DNA of 64,000 bases from NCBI RefSeq assembly GCF_016921115.1, contig NZ_JAFFZS010000022.1:57606-121605 (forward strand), written 5' to 3'. The position numbers were made by a program, and so were the translations under genes. Positions 52,432 to 60,169 of this stretch are shown here, piece by piece; positions within the stretch are counted from its first letter, which is position 1; every line of letters starts with the position of its first letter. This DNA comes from Streptomyces actuosus (GTDB lineage: Bacteria > Actinomycetota > Actinomycetes > Streptomycetales > Streptomycetaceae). The notes under the pieces are model-generated. The model saw only the letters and a list, made by a program, of their open reading frames with translations. It was not told the DNA's origin and ran no database searches.

Positions 52432-53385
52432 TCACTGCGACTCCTCGCGCCGGAGCCGGGCGTGGGCGGCGGCGAGCCGGCCGCCGACCTCGGCGGTGTG
52501 GATGAGGACGGCCATGTTGGCCGCGGCGGAGCGGCCCTCGGTGGCGCGGTCCACGGCACGCATGACGTACTTCGTCACAGCGCCCCCGCGCACCCCGTCG
52601 GCCTCGGCACCGCGCAGCGCCGCGGCGATGGCCTCCTCGATGTCGTCCCCGTCGATCGCGTCCTCCTCCCGGGTGGGGCTGGTGATCAGGACACCGCCGG
52701 GGTTGCCCAGGGCCCAGTGGGTGTCCACGGCACGGGCGATGAGCGCCTCGTCGTCCAGCCGGTGCGGGGCGCGCAGGCCGCTGGAACGGCAGTAGAAGGC
52801 CGGGAAGTCGTCGAAGCCGTGGGAGATGACGGGGACGCAGTGGGTCTCGAGGAACTCCATGGTCAGCCGGAGGTCGAGGATCTTCTTCGCACCGGCGCAG
52901 ACCACCGCCACCTTGGAGCGGGTGAACTGGATCAGGTCCGAGGAGATGTCCATGGTGGTCTCGGCGCCGCGGTGGACGCCGCCGATGCCGGCGGAGGAGA
53001 AGAACGTGATGCCGGCGAGTTCCGCCGCCACCAGCGAGGAGGCGACGGTGCTGGCCCCCATGCCGCCGGAGGCGAGGACGACCGGCAGGTCCCGGCTGCT
53101 GACCTTGGGGATGCCCGGGGTGGAGGCGAAGCGCTCGATGTCCGCGTCGGTCATCCCGACCAGGATCCGGCCGCCGTCGATGCCGATGGTGGCGGGTACC
53201 GCACCGCCGGCTCGTACGGCTTCCTCCACCTTCCGGGCGGTGGCCGCGTTGTCCGGGTAGGCGAGTCCGTGGGTGATGACGTTGGACTCCAGGGCCACCA
53301 CCGGGTCGCCGTCGGCGACGGCCGCGGCCACCTCCGCCGTGAAGACGAGGGGGACGGAATGCGAGCCTGGTGTGCGTGTCGTCAT
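52432..53385 (-). CDS. minB: Pseudouridine-5'-phosphate glycosidase (minB/indA-like)
   Basis: 317 residues. VVALESNVITHGLAYPDNAA, GAVPATIGIDGGRILVGMTD, SRDLPVVLASGGMGASTVAS, GITFFSSAGIGGVHRGAETT and MDISSDLIQFTRSKVAVVCA are hallmark blocks of the family, which reversibly joins a base-like ring and ribose-5-phosphate through a C-C bond. In indigoidine/minimycin clusters this enzyme installs the C-glycosidic link on the NRPS-derived oxazine/uracil-like ring. ATG 53385 is preceded by GGAAGGAAA. It is between minA (32 bp upstream) and minC (overlapping stop region). Confidence 0.9.
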   Translation of the reverse strand: MTTRTPGSHSVPLVFTAEVAAAVADGDPVVALESNVITHGLAYPDNAATARKVEEAVRAGGAVPATIGIDGGRILVGMTDADIERFASTPGIPKVSSRDLPVVLASGGMGASTVASSLVAAELAGITFFSSAGIGGVHRGAETTMDISSDLIQFTRSKVAVVCAGAKKILDLRLTMEFLETHCVPVISHGFDDFPAFYCRSSGLRAPHRLDDEALIARAVDTHWALGNPGGVLITSPTREEDAIDGDDIEEAIAAALRGAEADGVRGGAVTKYVMRAVDRATEGRSAAANMAVLIHTAEVGGRLAAAHARLRREESQ

Positions 53386-53417
53386 GGGTTTCCTTCCAGG
53401 AACCGGAGGGGCGGTGA

Positions 53418-56216
53418 TCAGTAGTTGGGCGTCTTGCGGAGCAGGTCCTGGCGGCGGAGTATCTCGGGCTCGTAGACCTGTTCGTGCCAGGCCTCCTGCT
53501 CGACCGGTTCGATGGCGATGGAGACGACGTCCTCCTTGCAGCCGAAGGCATTGCTCACCGCCGAGGTGAGGGCGGCGAGGAGTTCCTTCTCCTGTGCCTC
53601 GCTGAGGGCGACGGGGAAGTGCTTGATGCTGATGTGGGGCACTCCGACCTCCTGGGAGATGACGTGGGACGGGGGGATCTGCCCCGGAAGCGGGGAGCTG
53701 GCGGTGGCGCTCAGCCGGTCGTTGACCAGTGCGGCGAGTGCGGTGACGTGTGGCTCGCGCAGCAGTTCGTAGTGGCCGGAGGACAGGTGGTGCACGGCGG
53801 GCGGCGTGACGGAGAAGGTGCCCTGGCGCTCGACGAAGGAGTAGTAGTCGTCGTCGTTGGCCTTGACGAGCGTCACGGGGGCGCTCAGGCGTCGCCCGGC
53901 CAGTTCGTGGAACTCGTACGTCGGGGAGTAGGTGCGCTTGACGATGCCGGTGACGGCCTGGACCAGCTCCGCACCGAGGCCGGGCATGCGGCCCGTGACG
54001 AAGTCGACGAAGCCGGCCTCGTCGGTGACGGTGCGCAGGCAGTCGTCCAGCTGCGGGCCGCTGAGGGTGCCGGCGAAGACGGAGTGGAGGACGGCGAGAA
54101 AGGCCCGGCTGGTGAAGTCCGCCCGGCCCGTCGAGCCGGCCGTGTCCTCCTCGCGCAGCCGCGGCATGCCGGGGGCGATGAGGAAGAGGTGCTCGACCCG
54201 CTGCCCGGCCTGCTCCAGCTGCCGGGCCGCCTCGAAGGCGACGCGGGCGCCGAACGAGTAGCCGCACAGCACGTAGGGGCCGTCGGGCTGGACGCTGCGG
54301 ATGGCCTCGACGTCCGCCGCCGCCATCTCGCCGACCGTGCCATAGGGCACCTCGCCGCGGTTGATGCCGTGCGCCTGGATGCCGTGGACGGGCCGGTCCT
54401 TGCCCAGGGCGGCGGCCAGCGGGCGCAGGTTCATGGGGTAGCCGCCCAGGCCGGGCCAGCAGTGGATCGGGGCGCCGGTGCCCTCGGGCTGGAGCGGGAC
54501 GAGCCGAGTGAGGGGCTCCGACGCCTCGGCATCCAGCCGGGCGGAGAGCTTCTCGACGGTGGGCGCGTCGAACAGCACCTGCAGCGGAACCTGTCCACCG
54601 AACGTCCTGTTCATCCGGTTCACGAGGGCCACGGCGAGCAGGGAGTTGCCGCCCAGCTCGAAGAAGTCGTCCGTGACGGAGATCTGCTCCTGCTTCAGGA
54701 CGCTCTGCCACAGGTCGCGGATGCGGCGCTCGGTACGGGTGCGGGGGGCGACGAAGGCCCGTACGGCCAGCGAGAGTTCGGCCTGCCGCGAGGCCTCCAG
54801 GGCCTTGTTGTCGATCTTCCCGTGGGCGGTCAGGGGCAGCCTGTCCAGGACGACGATCCGGTTGGGCAGCATGTAGCGGGGCAGCAGTCCGGCGAGGTCC
54901 TCCTTGATCAGCTCGGCCGGCCCCTGCATGTGGACAACGTCCTCCTTCATGTCCTCACCGCGCAGCTGCTCGTCGCTGACGCGCCCGCCGACGAAGAAGT
55001 ACGACGGTCCCGTGGGCAGTCCGCAGTCGGTGAGGATCCTGTTCAGCCGCTTGGCCGCGGGCAGGTCGTTGCCGGTCCTGGAGCTGTAGCCCGAGGACAT
55101 GAAGCCGAGGTTCAGGCCGTTCATCTGCAGTCGCTGCAGCTTGCTGCCAAGGTCGAGGTAGTGCCGCCAGGCGTCCGGGCCGGTGGCGACCAGGCTGATG
55201 CCGAGGCCCGCCCGCTCGTAGACCCGCTGGTTGATGGCGATCACGTGCTTCTTGAGCACCAGGTCGTCCGAGATCCGCACCAGGTCCCCGTCGGCGTACC
55301 GGTACTGCCCGGCCGGCAGGCCGTCGATCCGGCCCGGATGCGCCTGGACGTAGACGTCCAGCGCGTCGGCGCCGCTCTCCGCATCGTGCGGTACGAGGTC
55401 GAACGTGCCCAGGTAGTGGTCCTCCTCGGCGCAGGCGAGTCGCTCCAGGACCGCGGGCCGGTGCGCGGCGGCGGCGATGCCGAGGCCGTAGGCGGGGAGC
55501 ACCTCCTCGAAGAGGCCGACCATGTGCCCGGCCTCGATCTCCAGGACCTCCTGGATGTTGTTGCGGTAGACCGGCTCGATCGCGCCGTGCTTGCCGAGGA
55601 AGTGGATCCTCGCCCGCGGCGCGGACCGCCGCGCGGTGGGACCGATCAGCACCAGGTGGTGGTGGAGCGGGTGGTAGTAGTACAGGCCCGGCTCGATGCC
55701 GCCGATGCCGTCGAGTTCGAGGTACAGCTGGGTGGCGTAGAGCGAACCGGGCGAGGCGTACGCGTACTTGGGCAGCAGCCGCTGGTCGCTGAGGTACTGG
55801 CCGAAGTTGCGGAGGAGCGCGCCGAGTTCGGCCCGGGTCAGGCTCTCCGGGGAGCGCGGGACGACGCCCGAGCGGGTGGCCGGTGCCAGCAGGCGCAGGA
55901 TGTCGTCCCGGTCGACGGGGCCGCCCTCGTAGCAGCGGTACGTCTTGCGGGCGAAGGCCAGGGCACGCTGCTCGGGGCTGGCCTCGGCGCCGGGCAGCGG
56001 GGTCACCGAGCGGCCGACCAGGTCCGCGGCGTCCCGGCAGCCCGCGTGCGACAGCTGGGCCCTGACCTGGAGCCTGCTGCGCTTGGACTGGTGGTGGGCG
56101 CCGTGGCTGCCCTGGTCCATCAGGGCGGCTTCCTTGGGGTTCAGCTCCACGAAGGCGACCAGGTTCTGGAAGCCGGTGGTCTCGTCGTCCTTGAGCAGGA
56201 CGGCCGAGCTGCGGAC
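53418..56216 (-). CDS. minA: Indigoidine-synthetase-type NRPS, downstream part after in-frame stop (Ox-T-TE-tautomerase)
   Basis: Same reading frame as the segment 56217-57557, separated only by TAA 56217-56219. It continues VRSSAVLLKDDETTGFQNLV, then the flavin Ox domain (DQGSHGAHHQSKRSRLQVRA, GGIEPGLYYYHPLHHHLVLI), the A9-A10 motifs LPRYMLPNRIVVLDRLPLTA and HGKIDNKAL, a carrier protein with FFELGGNSLLAVALVNRM, a thioesterase (YVLCGYSFGARVAFEAARQL, G-x-S-x-G) and a C-terminal 4-oxalocrotonate-tautomerase-like domain (VPHISIKHFPVALSEAQEKE). The only internal start (GTG 56150) has no ribosome site. Without readthrough or restart this half cannot be made. Confidence 0.75.
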   Translation of the reverse strand, partial: VRSSAVLLKDDETTGFQNLVAFVELNPKEAALMDQGSHGAHHQSKRSRLQVRAQLSHAGCRDAADLVGRSVTPLPGAEASPEQRALAFARKTYRCYEGGPVDRDDILRLLAPATRSGVVPRSPESLTRAELGALLRNFGQYLSDQRLLPKYAYASPGSLYATQLYLELDGIGGIEPGLYYYHPLHHHLVLIGPTARRSAPRARIHFLGKHGAIEPVYRNNIQEVLEIEAGHMVGLFEEVLPAYGLGIAAAAHRPAVLERLACAEEDHYLGTFDLVPHDAESGADALDVYVQAHPGRIDGLPAGQYRYADGDLVRISDDLVLKKHVIAINQRVYERAGLGISLVATGPDAWRHYLDLGSKLQRLQMNGLNLGFMSSGYSSRTGNDLPAAKRLNRILTDCGLPTGPSYFFVGGRVSDEQLRGEDMKEDVVHMQGPAELIKEDLAGLLPRYMLPNRIVVLDRLPLTAHGKIDNKALEASRQAELSLAVRAFVAPRTRTERRIRDLWQSVLKQEQISVTDDFFELGGNSLLAVALVNRMNRTFGGQVPLQVLFDAPTVEKLSARLDAEASEPLTRLVPLQPEGTGAPIHCWPGLGGYPMNLRPLAAALGKDRPVHGIQAHGINRGEVPYGTVGEMAAADVEAIRSVQPDGPYVLCGYSFGARVAFEAARQLEQAGQRVEHLFLIAPGMPRLREEDTAGSTGRADFTSRAFLAVLHSVFAGTLSGPQLDDCLRTVTDEAGFVDFVTGRMPGLGAELVQAVTGIVKRTYSPTYEFHELAGRRLSAPVTLVKANDDDYYSFVERQGTFSVTPPAVHHLSSGHYELLREPHVTALAALVNDRLSATASSPLPGQIPPSHVISQEVGVPHISIKHFPVALSEAQEKELLAALTSAVSNAFGCKEDVVSIAIEPVEQEAWHEQVYEPEILRRQDLLRKTPNY

Positions 56217-57557
56217 TTAGTCGTGCGTCTCGATCGCCTGGCATATCTCGTCCAGCTCGACCCGGTAGCCGCGCAGCTTGACCTGGTTGTCCGTGCGCCC
56301 GACGAACTGCACCGTCCCGTCGGCGTTGAAGTGGGCGAGGTCGCCGGTGCGGTAGAGGCGGGCGCCTGGGGTGACGGAGAAGGGGTCCTGCACGAACCTC
56401 TCGGCCGTGAGGTCGGGGCGGCCGAGGTAGCCGCGGGCCACCTGGATGCCGCCGATGTGCAGTTCACCGACCTCGCCGACCGCCGCCGGCCGGCCGGCCG
56501 CGTCCAGGACGTGGAAGGTGGTGCCGCTGACCGGGGTGCCGATGGGCATGACCCGGGGGCCGTTCTCCACCGCGGTGCGGTCGACGACGAAGGCGGAGGC
56601 GTTGATGGTGCACTCGGTCGGGCCGTAGAGGTTGACGAGCGAGCAGTCCGGCACAGTGTCGAGGAACTGGGCGGCGAGGCTGCGGGACAGGGCCTCGCCA
56701 CCGCTGAACACCTGGCGCAGCGAGCCGCACTCGGCGAGGGTCTCGGTGTCGAGCAGTGCCTGGAGGAGCGTGGGGACGCACTGGAGGGTGGTCACGCCGT
56801 GCCGCCGGACGGTGGCCACGATCGCCTCGGGGTCCCGGTAGATACCGGGGGCGCCCATCACCACGGTGCTGCCGCAGGCGGGGGCGAGGATCTCCCACTG
56901 GGCGGCGTCGAAACTCAGGGGGGTCTTCTGGAGGATCGTTTTTCCGCCGTCGATGCCGCAGGCTTCGGTCAGCCATCGCATCTGGCTGACGACGCTCCGG
57001 TGCTCGATCATCACGCCCTTGGGCTTGCCGGTGCTGCCGGACGTGTAGATGACGTACGCGAGGTCTTCCGGACCCGCCGCTCCGCAATCGTCCGCCGCCG
57101 GAGAAATGCACCCGTCGAATTCCTCCGGCGCATGGAGAAAGTCAGTGGTGACGACCCGGACGTCGGCAGGCGATATCTCGCGGAGGCGGGAATCAAGTAA
57201 TTCCTGGGTCAGGACGAGTTCCACCCCGGCGTCCGCCATCATGTATGCGATGCGCTCCTCGGGGTATTCAGGGGAGAGCGGGACGTACGAAGCGCCGGCC
57301 CAGAGGATTCCCCATACGTTCGTCATCAGTTCCAGCGAGGGCTCCATGAACACGCCGACACGGCTTCCTCTGGTCACCCCGGCGTGCCTGAGCCGGGCCC
57401 CCAGCAGTCTGCCCTGGTCCAGCAGTTCGGCGAACGTCAGGCTCCGGTCCTCGTGGACCACGGCCGTCCGATGGGGTGCGGCACCCGCCTGTTCGGCGAG
57501 CAGCGTGGTCAGGCAGGTGTCACTACGTCGGGTCTGGATATTCGCGTGGGGGCTCAT
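56217..57557 (-). CDS. minA: Indigoidine-synthetase-type NRPS, N-terminal adenylation segment ending at premature TAA
   Basis: 446 residues from ATG 57557 (leader AGAGAGG). Adenylation core motifs: A3 LAYVIYTSGSTGKPKGVMIE, A5 NLYGPTECTINASAFVV, A6-A8 GELHIGGIQVARGYLGRPDL, YRTGDLAHFNADG, GRTDNQVKLRGYRVELDEI. The open frame ends IETHD-TAA, exactly where the Ox domain is inserted in the full-length enzyme. The intact protein would be 1379 residues with A-Ox-T-TE order and activate L-glutamine, forming indigoidine or, with the other min enzymes, minimycin. As written, the gene is broken or under readthrough/recoding. Confidence 0.8.
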   Translation of the reverse strand: MSPHANIQTRRSDTCLTTLLAEQAGAAPHRTAVVHEDRSLTFAELLDQGRLLGARLRHAGVTRGSRVGVFMEPSLELMTNVWGILWAGASYVPLSPEYPEERIAYMMADAGVELVLTQELLDSRLREISPADVRVVTTDFLHAPEEFDGCISPAADDCGAAGPEDLAYVIYTSGSTGKPKGVMIEHRSVVSQMRWLTEACGIDGGKTILQKTPLSFDAAQWEILAPACGSTVVMGAPGIYRDPEAIVATVRRHGVTTLQCVPTLLQALLDTETLAECGSLRQVFSGGEALSRSLAAQFLDTVPDCSLVNLYGPTECTINASAFVVDRTAVENGPRVMPIGTPVSGTTFHVLDAAGRPAAVGEVGELHIGGIQVARGYLGRPDLTAERFVQDPFSVTPGARLYRTGDLAHFNADGTVQFVGRTDNQVKLRGYRVELDEICQAIETHD

Positions 57558-57895
57558 GGACCTCTCTTTTCCGCAGCAGCGGCATTTCCCGGAAACCGCC
57601 GCAGTGACGACGATCTCGGGGAACTCGCGCGCTCGTCGTGCCCTGCGGCAAAAACTGATCAAAGGCTAGGAGGGACTTTCCGGCCCGGTCAACAAGTTAT
57701 GGGCGTGTTCGCGGAAATTGATCGCGGCTTCAAGGTGAATTCATCTCGCGGGGGCGGCCACCGATTTCGGGCACGGCGAAGCGAAGGTGCACCCCGGCGC
57801 GGCCGGGCCGGACGGTGAACAGGGAAACGAAGGCGTCGGCCGACCTCGACCGGGAGCGAGCCGGTGGGTGGAGGAGCCGTACGGCGGGGAGCGGT
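57558..57895. other. Intergenic region upstream of minA
   Basis: 338 bp between the MFS stop and minA start, containing the minA promoter. TGATCAAAGGCTAGGAG (minus strand near 57660) may hold promoter elements. No gene is seen. Confidence 0.35.
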
Positions 57896-59164
57896 TCAGC
57901 CGATCTGGCGGTCGCGGCCCGCGAGCAGGCCGGCCCCGATCTGTACCAGGGTCATCACCAGTATGAAGGCCAGGGGCGCACGCCAGCCGTCCGTGTGGCC
58001 GTAGAGCACGCCGACGACGAGGGGGCCGGGAATGGAGAGCAGGTAGCCGAAGCTCTGCACGAACCCGGAGAGCCTGACGACGGTGGCGCTGTCGCGGCCA
58101 CGCATGCCGATCATGGTCAGCGCCAGCGGGAAGGAGCAGTTGGCCACGCCGAGCAGGAACGCCCACAGCCAGGGTGCGGTGGAAGGGGAGGCCCACAGCC
58201 CGGCGAAGCCCGCCAGGCCGCACAGGCCGATGCCCGCCGCGATCCCGCTCTGGTTGCGCAGCTTGCCGGCCGCGGCCGACAGGGCGAAGGACAGCGGCAC
58301 GCCGAGCAGGGACGTGCCGGAGAACAGCAGGCCGGCGCTTTCCGCGGACAGTCCGGCGTCGCGGAACATCTGCGGCAGCCAACCGATGATGACGTAGGCG
58401 GAGCTTGCCTGGAGCCCGAAGTAGGCGGTGAGCGCCCAGGCGGTGGGGTCGCGGGAGAGCCGCCTGTGCGCGTGTGTCTGCGCTTCGTCCGCCGCGTTCG
58501 CCGCGCCGGCCGTCGCCGGTGTGTCGTGGCGGCTCTGCCGGCGGCCAGCGGCCAGCCAGGGGGGCACGGCGATCGCGGCCAGGACGGCCCAGATCCCCAG
58601 GCCGTATCTCCAGTCGCCCCCGAACGCCGCGGTCAGGGGCACGGTGACGGCGGCGGCGGTCGAGGCGCCGACGTTCAGCGCCATGGAGTACAGCCCCGTG
58701 ACCGCGCCCACCCGGTCGGGGAAGCGCTGCTTGACCACGGCCGGGAGCAGCACGTTCGCGATGGCGATGCCGGCCAGTGACAGGGCGGTCAACGCGACGA
58801 ACAGGGCGGCGTCGGTGGCGAACGGACGCGCGGCGAGCCCGGCCGTCAGCAACGCGGCGCCGGTCGCGATCGCGCCGCTCGCGCCGTACCGCTTGGCGAG
58901 GACGGGAGCGGTGGAGCCGACCAGGGCGAAGCAGACGGCCGGGATGGAGGTCAGCAGGCCGGCGACCGTGCCGCTCATGGCGAGGCTGTCGCGGACCTCT
59001 TCCAGGACGGGCCCCAGGCTGGTGACGCCCGGCCGCAGATTCAGCGCCGCGATCACCAGCGCAACGAGCGTCAGTCTGCGCAGCCGCAGTGAGCGGTCGG
59101 GGGGCACCGCCCGGCCGCGTAAGACGGTGTTCTTGAGCTCTTCCTTCGTCACACCACCGATCAT
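57896..59164 (-). CDS. minT: MFS transporter, CynX/NimT type (minT-like)
   Basis: 422 residues, about 12 membrane spans. VALVIAALNLRPGVTSLGPV and LRDSLAMSGTVAGLLTSIPA-type segments (VRDSLAMSGTVAGLLTSIPA in TM2), LFSGTSLLGVPLSFALSAAA and VRLSGFVQSFGYLLSIPGPL are typical of the CynX/NimT branch of MFS. It sits upstream of minA on the same strand, as minT does in the minimycin cluster, and likely exports the nucleoside (self-resistance). Start ATG 59164 lies in a palindromic region shared with the divergent GntR gene. Confidence 0.84.
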   Translation of the reverse strand: MIGGVTKEELKNTVLRGRAVPPDRSLRLRRLTLVALVIAALNLRPGVTSLGPVLEEVRDSLAMSGTVAGLLTSIPAVCFALVGSTAPVLAKRYGASGAIATGAALLTAGLAARPFATDAALFVALTALSLAGIAIANVLLPAVVKQRFPDRVGAVTGLYSMALNVGASTAAAVTVPLTAAFGGDWRYGLGIWAVLAAIAVPPWLAAGRRQSRHDTPATAGAANAADEAQTHAHRRLSRDPTAWALTAYFGLQASSAYVIIGWLPQMFRDAGLSAESAGLLFSGTSLLGVPLSFALSAAAGKLRNQSGIAAGIGLCGLAGFAGLWASPSTAPWLWAFLLGVANCSFPLALTMIGMRGRDSATVVRLSGFVQSFGYLLSIPGPLVVGVLYGHTDGWRAPLAFILVMTLVQIGAGLLAGRDRQIG

Positions 59165-59168
59165 AGAC

Positions 59169-59234
59169 TCATCCCATGACTCTAGGTCCAATGATTAATG
59201 TACTTGCATGCGGGGTCATATAATGATGGGATGA
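59169..59234. promoter_or_regulatory. Divergent minT/gntR promoter with inverted repeat and leaderless start
   Basis: TATAAT at 59219-59224 ends only six bases before ATG 59231, so the GntR mRNA is probably leaderless. TCATCCCAT (59169-59177) and ATGGGATGA (59226-59234) are inverted repeats that cover both start regions, as expected for autoregulation by the GntR protein. Confidence 0.62.
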
Positions 59235-59908
59235 CTATGGATCCCGTTCGCCGTGAACCACTGTCTAGCCAGGTGATCGCTCGCCTGCGGCGACAGATCA
59301 CCTCCGGCACGTGGCCCGTGGGATCGCGCATCCCCACCGAGACGGAGCTCGTCGAGCAACTGGGCGTGGCGCGCAACACGGTGCGCGAGGCCGTGCGCGC
59401 CCTCGCCCACACCGGCCTGTTGGACATCCGCCACGGCTCCGGGTCCTACGTCCGGGCGACCAGTGAGCTGGCCGGCATGATGCGGATCCGTTTCGAGAAG
59501 GCCCACACGGACGACGTCGCCGACGTGCGTGGAGCACTGGAGGTCCGGGCGGCCCGACTGGCCTGCGCCCGCCGCACGCCGGAGGACCTGGAGCGGCTGG
59601 ACGCGCTGCTCGCCCAGCGGGACAAGGCCTGGTCGCAGGGAGACCGGGTCGCCTTCGTGAACTCCGACGTGGCTTTTCACCTGGCCGTCGTCGCCGCGTC
59701 CCACAACACGGTCCTGGCCCAGTTGCACGCGGACCTGGGCGAGGTGATCCGGGCCTCGCTCCTGGACCACTTCGGCGAGGAGCTGCGCCCCGAGCAGTTC
59801 CAGGACCACGCGCGCCTCGTCGAGGCCATCCGCGACCGCGACGGCGACAGGGCAGCCTACGAATCCGGTTCCTACATGGGCTGTGCTCCCGCGCAGGGAG
59901 ACGACTGA
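59231..59908 (+). CDS. GntR-family (FadR-type) regulator of the min cluster
   Basis: 225 residues. Winged HTH: LSSQVIARLRRQITSGTWPV, RIPTETELVEQLGVARNTVR and EAVRALAHTGLLDIRHGSGS. FCD-type helical ligand domain: VRGALEVRAARLACARRTPE, FHLAVVAASHNTVLAQLHAD, DHARLVEAIRDRDGDRAAYE. ATG 59231 directly follows a TATAAT box. Divergent from the MinT-like transporter and therefore a likely repressor of the cluster; ligand unknown, perhaps a nucleoside or carboxylic acid. Confidence 0.85.
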   Translation: MTMDPVRREPLSSQVIARLRRQITSGTWPVGSRIPTETELVEQLGVARNTVREAVRALAHTGLLDIRHGSGSYVRATSELAGMMRIRFEKAHTDDVADVRGALEVRAARLACARRTPEDLERLDALLAQRDKAWSQGDRVAFVNSDVAFHLAVVAASHNTVLAQLHADLGEVIRASLLDHFGEELRPEQFQDHARLVEAIRDRDGDRAAYESGSYMGCAPAQGDD

Positions 59909-60169
59909 CCAGGACGGGACATCCCGCTCGCGCGGGGAATACTTGATCCTCATGAAGCCGACGATCGTCATCGTCGGGGCCGACCGGCAAGGGGGTCGCG
60001 TCCCGCGAGGTGGTGCAAGCGATCATGCGCTGCGCCCTCCGGCACCTGGCTCGCGACGATCTCCCCGTCGGCGCGGCGCGAAGTGGCCCGGTCAGGCGCC
60101 GGGAGTGGCCCAGCCGGTCGAAGTACCCGGCGTGACCTGCGAGTTCCGATCCCTTGATCGGCTGCACCA

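Noticed and set aside
53484..57200. 1238-codon plus-strand frame
   Set aside because: Antisense shadow of minA, kept open by high GC; no recognisable domains.
59915..59945. CRISPR-like repeat (ATCCCGCTCGCGCGGGGAATAC resembles part of a type I-E repeat)
   Set aside because: Only one copy, no spacers and no cas genes. The hairpin-like sequence may be coincidence or a solitary relic.
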